DNA of 24,788 nt, taken from the NCBI GenBank assembly GCA_050049355.1, contig JASFWK010000021.1, forward strand, positions 1 to 24,788, in the 5' to 3' direction. Origin of the DNA: JASFWK01 sp050049355. GTDB taxonomy: Bacteria; Chloroflexota; Anaerolineae; B4-G1; DUEL01. Shown here piece by piece: positions 7,471 through 16,711 of the stretch. Both the position numbers and the translations under genes were made by a program. The notes under the pieces were generated by a model. It was not told the DNA's origin. It was given only the letters and a program-made list of their open reading frames with translations, and searched no databases. Position 1 is the first letter of the stretch, and every line of letters starts with the position of its first letter.

Positions 7471-7757
7471 TGTTCCCCCATCATAATCTGCTGGAGGAGA
7501 TAGGATGCGAACAGCAGGGACGTACCTCCAATGAACAGGAGGAGGTCTCCCGCCGGGATTCCCACGAAGTTCGCATTGCCTATCACGTAACAGAGCGCTC
7601 CTACTGGAAGCAGTACTAGTGGGAAGAGGAAGAGCCATGAGTAGGCGGTCTCGCCGGAGGAGCGCTCGTAGAATCCGGCGATCTTTCGCAGGAAGTAGAT
7701 CAGTATGCTGATTCCAATCCAGGAGCCTGCTGTCAACACGACGATTGCAGTGTCCAT
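7467..7757 (-). CDS. Small membrane protein of unknown function (three predicted TM segments)
   Basis: I do not recognise this 96-residue protein. Hydrophobic stretches lie at about residues 4-22, 42-62 and 68-90. The loop after the first segment is charged (RKIAGFYERSSGE), and the N-terminus and C-terminus are short, so almost the whole protein is in the membrane. It begins 8 bases after the stop of the KaiC-like ATPase and overlaps the next membrane-protein start by 4 bases, so it is almost certainly cotranscribed with both. A role as membrane partner or receptor for the ATPase is inferred from this arrangement only. No signal peptidase or lipobox motif is visible. Confidence 0.7.
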   Translation of the reverse strand: MDTAIVVLTAGSWIGISILIYFLRKIAGFYERSSGETAYSWLFLFPLVLLPVGALCYVIGNANFVGIPAGDLLLFIGGTSLLFASYLLQQIMMGEQ

Positions 7758-7765
7758 TACAGCCT

Positions 7766-8527
7766 CTAGCGCTTCACAAACGCCTCGATAAAGGAATGTG
7801 CCATACGACGAGGGCTGCCGCTCATGATTCCCTCACGTCCCTCGAAGCGGGATTGCACATTGATCCCCTCGTCGGAGATTGTGAATCGTCGGATGTCCTT
7901 GTCGTGGTCGCTGCCGCGCATCTTGAGTACCAGCAATGCCTTATGAATGGCGCTCTCTATCTCCACGTACCGCAGGAGGACGTAGTTGTCCACCACAAAT
8001 GGAATGTTCTCCTCGTACCCCTCCGCTTCACCCAGCAGAGCGGCGCTCTCTCGTGTCAGAATGCCTGTCAACTCCTCCCGCTTGAGGCCATTGATGAAAC
8101 CATAGATCGTCTGCCGCAGTTCAATCGGGTTCTCGGCAAGGCGTTCGAAATGGGAGACGCTATCCACCAAGATGCGGCGTGCGTTCATTCTGCGCGCCAG
8201 CTTCTCGATCTCCCCCCCGGCCTCCTCCAGGTAGGCCCGGGAGACCTCTGGACTGGTCATGATTATGCGGAGTTTCCCTTCCTCCTCCAGCCGCCGGAAA
8301 TCCCAGCCGAAGTTAGCCGCGTCCCGATAATACTGACTGGGAAACTGCTCAAAGGTCAGAATGATACCAGGCTCTTCTTCGACCACAATCCCGTGGTAGA
8401 TGAACTGCATGCCAAGTGTCGTCTTACCCGTGCCTGGTGCGCCCTCGACAAGGGTCACTGTCTGCCGAAGCAATCCGCCCCGCAGCATCTGGTCCAAGCC
8501 TGGTATTCCCGTCTTGACGCGCTCCAT
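7766..8527 (-). CDS. Single-domain KaiC/RAD55-like ATPase
   Basis: A 253-residue RecA-fold ATPase of the KaiC family with one domain only. It opens with the typical RVKTGIPGLDQMLRGGL, then Walker A GAPGTGKTT (29-37), the LTFEQFPSQ segment (57-65) in place of the usual TFEE, NFGWD (72-76), Walker B RILVDSVSH (118-126), and the C-terminal LLVLKMRGSDHDKDIRRF block (198-215) seen in KaiC-type proteins. Family members often act as signalling or DNA-associated ATPases, but the substrate here is unknown. ATG 8527 is chosen because AGGAGGG lies 6 bases upstream and the conserved domain begins right there; a GTG at 8572 overlaps the upstream stop but has no ribosome-binding site. It follows a winged-helix gene and precedes two membrane-protein genes. 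Confidence 0.85.
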   Translation of the reverse strand: MERVKTGIPGLDQMLRGGLLRQTVTLVEGAPGTGKTTLGMQFIYHGIVVEEEPGIILTFEQFPSQYYRDAANFGWDFRRLEEEGKLRIIMTSPEVSRAYLEEAGGEIEKLARRMNARRILVDSVSHFERLAENPIELRQTIYGFINGLKREELTGILTRESAALLGEAEGYEENIPFVVDNYVLLRYVEIESAIHKALLVLKMRGSDHDKDIRRFTISDEGINVQSRFEGREGIMSGSPRRMAHSFIEAFVKR

Positions 8528-8568
8528 TCCATTCCCTCCTTTCGATTCGCCGTCGTGGTGTCTGCCCC

Positions 8569-8937
8569 TCACCGCATGTTGCGGATGATGTGGTAGATCG
8601 CCTTGACGCGGAACTGCCGATCATCGGAGGCCTCGACGAAGCGGCGGATCAAACCTCTGATGTCGGGGTCGTTGGAAAGCGAATAGACGGTCATATCGCC
8701 CAGTTGATGCTTGGAGAGTATGTCCTGAGCGGCCAGCTCAGCCAGCTCAGCCCTTGTCGCCTCCACGTTGCGACCGGCGTAGCGGGCGATGTTTATTGCA
8801 GTGTCGGTTGTGTGGGGATTCTCGTGAAAGAAGCGGATGAGGTCCCACTTGACAAACGAATTGACCGTTGTGCGCAGGAATGTCAGTAGTTCGGGGTCCA
8901 TATCGGCCATCAGCCGGCCAACTAAATCCTGATCCAT
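8569..8937 (-). CDS. Winged-helix (ArsR/MarR-like) protein, probable regulator of the KaiC-like cassette
   Basis: A 122-residue protein whose middle part looks like a winged helix-turn-helix: WDLIRFFHENPHTT (about 33-46), an AINIARYAGRN helix, ATRAELAELAAQDIL as the likely recognition helix, and a KHQLGDMTVYSLS wing. An N-terminal helical segment and a C-terminal basic helix (RRFVEASDDRQFRVKAIY) flank it. I cannot name a specific subfamily, and DNA binding is inferred from pattern. The ATG at 8937 has GGGAGG 7 bases upstream. It starts 26 bases after secA ends and is followed 41 bases later by the KaiC-like ATPase, so it may be read from the secA promoter as well as regulate its own cassette. 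Confidence 0.65.
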   Translation of the reverse strand: MDQDLVGRLMADMDPELLTFLRTTVNSFVKWDLIRFFHENPHTTDTAINIARYAGRNVEATRAELAELAAQDILSKHQLGDMTVYSLSNDPDIRGLIRRFVEASDDRQFRVKAIYHIIRNMR

Positions 8938-8963
8938 ACTTCAGCCTCCCGCTCTCTCATCGG

Positions 8964-12668
<3,705 letters not shown>

Positions 12669-12716
12669 CTCATCGCCTTCGCACTGCCTTCTTCCTCATA
12701 CTCATATGTAATTGGC

Positions 12717-12745
12717 ATTATACCAACTTCTCCTGTGGTAGGCAA
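12717..12745 (-). promoter_or_regulatory. sigma-70 promoter for secA and possibly the downstream cassette
   Basis: On the minus strand a TTGCCT -35 box (12745-12740) and a perfect TATAAT -10 box (12722-12717) are 17 bp apart. Transcription would begin near 12710, giving a leader of about 42 bases before the secA ATG. A short TTGG/CCAA inverted repeat (12712-12715 and 12723-12726) flanks the -10. Confidence 0.8.
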
Positions 12746-13023
12746 TCTAGCTACCGGACAGTTTGGCCTAGCGCTGAGCCGACGCTCGCCGAAATCTCTG
12801 AGCCTTTGGCCTGAGTAGTAGCCTCTTCTTCATATGCTCGGCTCGGTAGAGCAGCGTTCGGGCCGGTGTGGGCGCGCCAGGCAAGATCACACCCCGCATA
12901 AGAGCTCTCCACATGTTGGGACCTGGTCGAGACCAGCTTACATGACACCCAGGTCGTCACCCATTGGGCGGTGTTCGCTCAGCCGAAGCAGACCAGCGCT
13001 GATTCCTTGAAGAGGTGCTCGAG
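12746..13023. other. Intergenic region upstream of the secA promoter, no gene recognised
   Basis: This 278-base stretch separates the PIG-L gene end from the secA promoter. A 69-codon open frame on the minus strand (12751-12960) has no family resemblance and no ribosome-binding site, so I do not call it. The region holds overlapping short inverted repeats: CTGGTC (12923-12928) with GACCAG (12931-12936), and GACCTGG (12920-12926) with CCAGGTC (12949-12955). These could fold as alternative hairpins or serve as protein sites. I see no tRNA, SRP RNA, tmRNA or 6S RNA signature. Confidence 0.3.
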
Positions 13024-13776
13024 TCATGCACCTGGTCGGCGCGGCGACAGGCGGTAGGGCTCAAAGATTGGCAGCAACGCGCCTTCCCGGGGCCACACGC
13101 GGTGGAGGCTTTCCAGGCTCCGTACCACGCCCAGCATGTCTTCTGCGTCCGGGTGGTGGCGGAAGAAGAGGGTGTGTTGGGTGCGGTGGCACTCGGCTGC
13201 CGCTGCCTTTGCAGGTAGCCATGGCGTCACGTCGATCACGATGTCTGCCGGATCGTCCAGGTTGAACACACGGTCTTGGCGGCTGGGCACGTTGGCGCTG
13301 AAGGTGTACAGATGCGGCGCGAGGCCCTCGCGGCGCATCTGGGCGTGAGCGCGGAGGATGCCCTGGTGGGTCACAACGTGGGCCGAGTGGCCGTACTCTC
13401 CGCCCGACCCGTGTGTCAGCAGCAGTGTTGGCCGGATCTCTTGGACGACCGCTGCAATCAGTCCGGCCAGCTCGTCCAATTCCTCGGTGTAGGGGAAGAG
13501 TGCGTTCCCTTCCCCTATAGGGGGATCTACATAGTCCAGGAAGCGGACGCTGGAGGCTCCCAACGCCCGGGCAGCACAGCGAAGCTCTTGCTCCCGCACA
13601 GAGCCCAGCTCCTCCCTGCTGGCCACGGGCACGTCACCCTGCTCCCCTCCCTCGCCGCGAGTCGCGGAAAGAATATGGATCTGCCATCCGTTTTGGGCCA
13701 GCATGGCAAGGATGCCACCGGCGAAGAGGGTCTCGTCGTCGGGGTGGGCGATGGCACACAGGACCTGCTCCTTCAT
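13024..13776 (-). CDS. PIG-L/LmbE family N-deacetylase
   Basis: A 250-residue zinc deacetylase of the LmbE/PIG-L family, related to MshB and BshB, which remove acetyl from N-acetylglucosaminyl conjugates. The metal-binding motif AHPDDE is at residues 10-15 and the third histidine lies in GGEYGHSAHVVTH (125-137); a TRGEGGEQG loop (39-47) and a REQELRCAARALG helix follow the family pattern. No signal peptide is present, so it should be cytosolic. Its substrate cannot be read from the sequence; thiol or glycoconjugate metabolism is only a family-based possibility. I start at ATG 13776, where the conserved KEQVLCAIAHPDDE begins; the longer open frame to 13848 would overlap the upstream gene. It lies 37 bases downstream of an unrecognised gene in the same direction. 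Confidence 0.88.
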   Translation of the reverse strand: MKEQVLCAIAHPDDETLFAGGILAMLAQNGWQIHILSATRGEGGEQGDVPVASREELGSVREQELRCAARALGASSVRFLDYVDPPIGEGNALFPYTEELDELAGLIAAVVQEIRPTLLLTHGSGGEYGHSAHVVTHQGILRAHAQMRREGLAPHLYTFSANVPSRQDRVFNLDDPADIVIDVTPWLPAKAAAAECHRTQHTLFFRHHPDAEDMLGVVRSLESLHRVWPREGALLPIFEPYRLSPRRPGA

Positions 13777-13813
13777 TGAGGTTCCCGTTTTGGGGGACTT
13801 ACGGGGGGCGGTG

Positions 13814-14458
13814 TCATGCTTTGGCCTCGACCAGGGCGCGCAGTGCATACGTCACTCGCCGTGGGTGGGCGGTCAGCAGTCCCAGCGATTCCCACTGCTG
13901 GGCCAGGCGGCTGAGGCGGCGGCGAGAGATGCGGCCGCCGAATGCCTCGTGGAGCCGGGTCAGGTTGAAGCGACCATCCAGTTCCTCCAGGGCGTGACAG
14001 ACCAGCTCCCGCTCCAGCTTGTCGAGGGTGGGGAAGGCGGCCGGGAGGGCAACTTGGGGGGTGATGACGGCGGCGTGGAGCATCTCCAGCCATTGAGCCA
14101 TCTCGTGGATCAGGTTGCCCATGTTGAAGTAGAGCCGGTTCGTCCATTCGGCTAGCCCCTGGAGATCGTGGATGTAGGGTGGCGATTCAGCCGACGTGGC
14201 GTAGGCGGCGAAGGGAAAGTCGGCCGCGTTGAACAGGCCCGCGCGGGGGTTGGCTGCCTGGCCGTGGATCACATCCCATCGCTCCTCGGTGACGGTGTAA
14301 TCGAGTTGGAAGGTGACCAACGTCCCGCCGGCGAGCTGCCAATGCCAGGTAGCTCCCACTCGGCCCACAAAACCGGCCACACGATCCGCGACCTCTTCGA
14401 AGATTACATCTGCCAGATGAAGGGTTTGGAAGGAGGGAAAAAAGAGTGGTGCCGGCAT
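13814..14458 (-). CDS. Unrecognised protein with a C-terminal winged-helix-like region
   Basis: I do not recognise this 214-residue protein. The N-terminal half (about 1-95) is rich in aromatics and beta-prone (FPSFQTLHLADV, WHWQLAGGTLVTFQLDYTVTEERWDVIH), suggesting a ligand-binding fold. A hydrophobic central stretch (LYFNMGNLIHEMAQWLEMLHAAV) looks like a helix. The last 70 residues look like a winged helix: LDKLERELVCHALEEL, then FNLTRLHEAFGGRISRRRLSRLAQQWESLGLLT, then RRVTYAL. There is no signal peptide or transmembrane anchor. The ATG has AAGGAG 7 bases upstream and a strong extended -10 promoter about 35 bases away, so it is likely expressed. It probably shares a transcript with the PIG-L deacetylase and could regulate it or sense its substrate, but this is inference. 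Confidence 0.65.
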   Translation of the reverse strand: MPAPLFFPSFQTLHLADVIFEEVADRVAGFVGRVGATWHWQLAGGTLVTFQLDYTVTEERWDVIHGQAANPRAGLFNAADFPFAAYATSAESPPYIHDLQGLAEWTNRLYFNMGNLIHEMAQWLEMLHAAVITPQVALPAAFPTLDKLERELVCHALEELDGRFNLTRLHEAFGGRISRRRLSRLAQQWESLGLLTAHPRRVTYALRALVEAKA

Positions 14459-14492
14459 TGCAGTTCTCCTTGTCTAGAGTGCAACAGAGGGG

Positions 14493-14521
14493 ATTATAGC
14501 ATGATTGGACGGGGGCTCCAA
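14493..14521 (-). promoter_or_regulatory. Extended -10 promoter for the unknown/PIG-L pair
   Basis: On the minus strand TATAAT (14498-14493) is preceded by TGC, giving an extended -10, and by a weak TTGGAG -35 (14521-14516) at 17 bp. The ATG at 14458 lies about 34 bases downstream of the -10. It faces away from the promoter at 14680-14708. Confidence 0.7.
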
Positions 14522-14560
14522 GTGGGTCGTGGGGCGCCCGAGCGGTTTCCAGGGGCGTCA

Positions 14561-14629
14561 GTGGGCAGTCTGGGGGATTTCATACATCCGTGACGGGGGG
14601 ACGAACAAGCGGCCCGGGCGACTGCCCAC
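14561..14629. repeat. Widely spaced 10-bp inverted repeat between divergent promoters
   Basis: GTGGGCAGTC (14561-14570) and GACTGCCCAC (14620-14629) are perfect reverse complements with 49 bases between them. They lie near the middle of the divergent region, 39 bases from one -35 box and 50 from the other. This is consistent with a pair of operator half-sites for looping, but could be chance. Confidence 0.45.
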
Positions 14630-14679
14630 CCTCTGAGCCGCGAAGTCTGGGCCATTTCCAAAGCGCGTGTCCACTCTTG

Positions 14680-14708
14680 TTGCCCGAGTGCCAGAAGGGG
14701 GGTATAAT
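14680..14708 (+). promoter_or_regulatory. sigma-70 promoter giving a leaderless response-regulator mRNA
   Basis: TTGCCC (14680-14685) and TATAAT (14703-14708) are 17 bp apart, a near-ideal promoter. The ATG at 14718 starts 9 bases after the -10, so transcription should begin within about 3 bases of the start codon. No Shine-Dalgarno sequence lies between, so the message would be leaderless. Confidence 0.75.
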
Positions 14709-14717
14709 CGGATCAAG

Positions 14718-15398
14718 ATGGATTCGCTGCGCATTCTACTGGTGGACGATCATATTCTGTTCAGGAAGGGGCTGGCGCGGCTTCTGGATGCCCAGCCGGA
14801 TTTCGAGGTGGTGGGGGAGGCAGCGGACGGGCTGGAGGCGATCGAGAGGGCACAGGCGCTGCGTCCTGACGTGATCCTGATGGACCTCAAGATGCCCGTC
14901 TGCGACGGTCTTGAGGCCACGCGGCGGATCAAGCGGGAACTCCCGACAGTGCGAGTGGTAATGTTGAGCGTCTCTGAGGATGAGCAGGATTTCTTCTCCG
15001 CCATTCGCTGTGGGGCCGATGGCTACCTGGTCAAAGATATGCAGCCCAGCGGGCTCTTTCAGGAGTTGCGGGGCCTGGCTGAGGGAGAGCCTCCGCTCTC
15101 CCGTGCGATGGTCGGCAAGCTGTTGCAGCAACTGGCCCACGGCGGCCGCCCGGTCGCTCCTGCAAACGGATCAGATCTCCTCTCTCCTCGCCAGCGTGAG
15201 GTACTGGTCCTAGTGGCCGAGGGGCTGCCCAACGCCGAGATCGCCGCGGAATTGGGTATCGCCGTTAACACCGTGCGCAACCACGTGCGCCATATCCTGG
15301 ACAGGCTAGGCGTGCGCAACCGGGTACAAGCAGCTGTCTACGCAGTTCGGGCGGGGCTCTTCCCTCAGGAGGGAGAAGACGCCGATACGTCCGTGTAA
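14718..15398 (+). CDS. NarL/FixJ-family response regulator (receiver + LuxR-type HTH)
   Basis: A 226-residue two-domain regulator. The receiver (about 4-125) has all expected residues: acidic pair D10-D11 in LLVDDH, phosphoacceptor D56 in VILMDLKMP, S84 in the switch position and K106 in YLVKDM. The LuxR/GerE DNA-binding domain (about 154-214) shows LSPRQREVLVLVAEGLPNAEIA and VNTVRNHVRHILDRLGVRNR. It should be an active, phosphorylation-controlled transcription factor. No histidine kinase is encoded nearby, so it is an orphan within this window. I start at ATG 14718 because the -10 box at 14703-14708 excludes the longer form from 14667. The next gene carries a related but degenerate receiver, and palindromic sites lie between them, so this regulator may control that gene and possibly the Wood-Ljungdahl genes beyond. 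Confidence 0.93.
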   Translation: MDSLRILLVDDHILFRKGLARLLDAQPDFEVVGEAADGLEAIERAQALRPDVILMDLKMPVCDGLEATRRIKRELPTVRVVMLSVSEDEQDFFSAIRCGADGYLVKDMQPSGLFQELRGLAEGEPPLSRAMVGKLLQQLAHGGRPVAPANGSDLLSPRQREVLVLVAEGLPNAEIAAELGIAVNTVRNHVRHILDRLGVRNRVQAAVYAVRAGLFPQEGEDADTSV

Positions 15399-15400
15399 TG

Positions 15401-15436
15401 GTCCACATGGACTATATATCCCGAGGAAATAGTCCA
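15401..15436 (+). promoter_or_regulatory. Cluster of GTCCA/TGGAC half-sites, candidate activator site
   Basis: GTCCA occurs at 15401-15405 and 15432-15436 and its complement TGGAC at 15408-15412. TGGACTAT (15408-15415) and ATAGTCCA (15429-15436) form an 8-bp inverted repeat with a 13-base gap. Relative to the transcription start predicted near 15480, the pair is centred at about -58, a typical activator position. Confidence 0.45.
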
Positions 15437-15467
15437 CTTGCGTCATAGACGACAGGTCCTGCTGATA

Positions 15468-15473
15468 TATAAT
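15468..15473 (+). promoter_or_regulatory. TATAAT -10 box for the DUF166 fusion gene, no good -35
   Basis: A perfect TATAAT lies at 15468-15473, but at 16-18 bp upstream there is no -35 match (the sequence reads ATAGAC at 17 bp). This is the pattern of an activator-dependent promoter. The start would be near 15480, inside the left arm of the adjacent palindrome. Confidence 0.5.
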
Positions 15474-15505
15474 AGGAACTGGCCGATAGTCGGCCAGTTC
15501 CTATT
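15471..15505. repeat. Perfect 16-bp inverted repeat abutting a start codon, candidate operator or hairpin
   Basis: AATAGGAACTGGCCGA (15471-15486) and TCGGCCAGTTCCTATT (15490-15505) are exact reverse complements around a 3-base TAG centre. The right arm touches the ATG at 15506, and the left arm overlaps the end of the -10 box. Its position across the predicted transcription start fits a repressor operator. If transcription begins upstream, the RNA hairpin would mask the start codon, which has no Shine-Dalgarno sequence. Confidence 0.75.
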
Positions 15506-16627
15506 ATGTCACTTTGTCGCGTCTTCATTCTCACGAGCCCGCCGCTGTTCGCCGAGAGCGTCGAGACCCTGCTGCGAGAGCAGCTGGGTCTGGAGGTCAT
15601 CGGGGTAGGGGTAGTAGCCCCTGAGACCTTCTCCAGGATACAGGATGTCGCTCCTGACGTTGTTGTGGTCGGGGCCTCGAGCGGGGAGCAGGGGGAGATC
15701 GTATCCCGGCTCTTCCGGGAGATGCCCGGCATCAAGGTTGTTGGCCTTGATCTGGACGACAACCGTATTCATATCTATTATCAGCAGGTCAAGGTCGGCC
15801 GGCAGGTAGAGGATTTGGTGGACGCGATTCGACAGCCGCTGGAGTGGGGTGGCCCTCGCCCGGCGGCGATGCGCATATTTGCGATTGTTCGAGGGCAGTA
15901 CGGTCAGCGCATTGTTGACAACATTCGTTCCCATGGGCCTCGGGGATGGACCGTGGAATCCTGGCGTCCCCCCGACTTGCCGGCGGTCGTGGACGATCCG
16001 GAGGCCTATCTACCCCTCAACGTCCCCGCTGCTGACCTGATGTTGGCCCTTGTGGAGCGCCCCTCCTCTGCTCAGTTGATCCCGGATCTAGCCCGTCGTG
16101 CTGACGTCCAGGCGGTGGTCGCACCGGTGGACCACGTCGCCTGGCTGCCGGAAGGGCTGATTCAGCAGATTCACGAGCGCTTGAAGCGGATGGGGATCGC
16201 GGCGGTCTTCCCGCGCCCTTTCTGTTCTCTCACTGAGGATGGCTACAACCTCCGTCACCAACGGGTGGCCTATACCGACTCTTGGATTGGGGAGTTCGCA
16301 CGCCATTTCGGCCGGCCGGTCTTCCGTATGAGATGCGAAGACGGGGAGGTAAAGGAAGTCAATGTGGAGCGGGATACGGCGTGCGGTTGTGCGCGATTCG
16401 TGGCGGAGCAGTTGACAGGAGTCGCTGTGAAAGAAGCAGTCTTCCAGGCTGGGATCTTCCATCACCATTACCCTTGCCTGGCCGGGATGACGTTGGACCG
16501 AAACCTGGGTGATACTCTCCTCCATCTGTCAGGGCAGCTGATGCGTCAGGCGGTGGAGGCAGAGGTTGCCCCTTTGCTGCCTCGGGCGGCTTACCTGGTA
16601 CCCGAGGGGCGCAGCGAGGAGGGGTGA
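15506..16627 (+). CDS. Degenerate receiver domain fused to a DUF166 (COG1810) domain
   Basis: A 373-residue two-part protein. Residues about 3-112 follow the fold pattern of a NarL-type receiver, but the acidic pair is replaced (ILTSPPLF) and the phosphoacceptor position in DVVVVGAS is Gly56, so it should not be phosphorylated. From about 122 (MRIFAIVRGQYGQRIVDNI) the protein matches DUF166/COG1810, an uncharacterised, mainly archaeal and anaerobe-associated family: LPLNVPAADLML (169-180), PRPFCSL with C240, DTACGCARFV with C293 and C295, and HHHYPC with C324. These cysteines could bind a metal or Fe-S centre, which is inference. It starts at ATG 15506 directly against a palindrome, without a ribosome-binding site, and ends 84 bases before fhs. 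A one-carbon or methyl-transfer related role is suggested only by its neighbours. Confidence 0.78.
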   Translation: MSLCRVFILTSPPLFAESVETLLREQLGLEVIGVGVVAPETFSRIQDVAPDVVVVGASSGEQGEIVSRLFREMPGIKVVGLDLDDNRIHIYYQQVKVGRQVEDLVDAIRQPLEWGGPRPAAMRIFAIVRGQYGQRIVDNIRSHGPRGWTVESWRPPDLPAVVDDPEAYLPLNVPAADLMLALVERPSSAQLIPDLARRADVQAVVAPVDHVAWLPEGLIQQIHERLKRMGIAAVFPRPFCSLTEDGYNLRHQRVAYTDSWIGEFARHFGRPVFRMRCEDGEVKEVNVERDTACGCARFVAEQLTGVAVKEAVFQAGIFHHHYPCLAGMTLDRNLGDTLLHLSGQLMRQAVEAEVAPLLPRAAYLVPEGRSEEG

Positions 16628-16711
16628 GCAAAGCGGCCTGGCATATGAGGTGTACGTAGCTGATCTTTGACTTTGCTGGATCGATCTATTCACCATAAAG
16701 GAGGATGCGCG

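Noticed and set aside
7745..8596. 283-codon plus-strand open frame across the KaiC-like gene
   Set aside because: The opposite strand encodes a complete RecA-fold ATPase with Walker motifs; this frame shows none.
12836..12852. D-arm-like sequence GCTC-GGCTCGGTA-GAGC suggesting a tRNA
   Set aside because: No anticodon arm, T-arm (TTCGA-type loop) or acceptor pairing follows at the right spacing.
12751..12960. 69-codon open frame upstream of secA
   Set aside because: No ribosome-binding site, no family resemblance, and it runs into the secA promoter region.
16667..16695. TTGACT at 16667-16672 as a promoter for fhs
   Set aside because: No acceptable -10 box occurs at 15-19 bp downstream, so I cannot support it.
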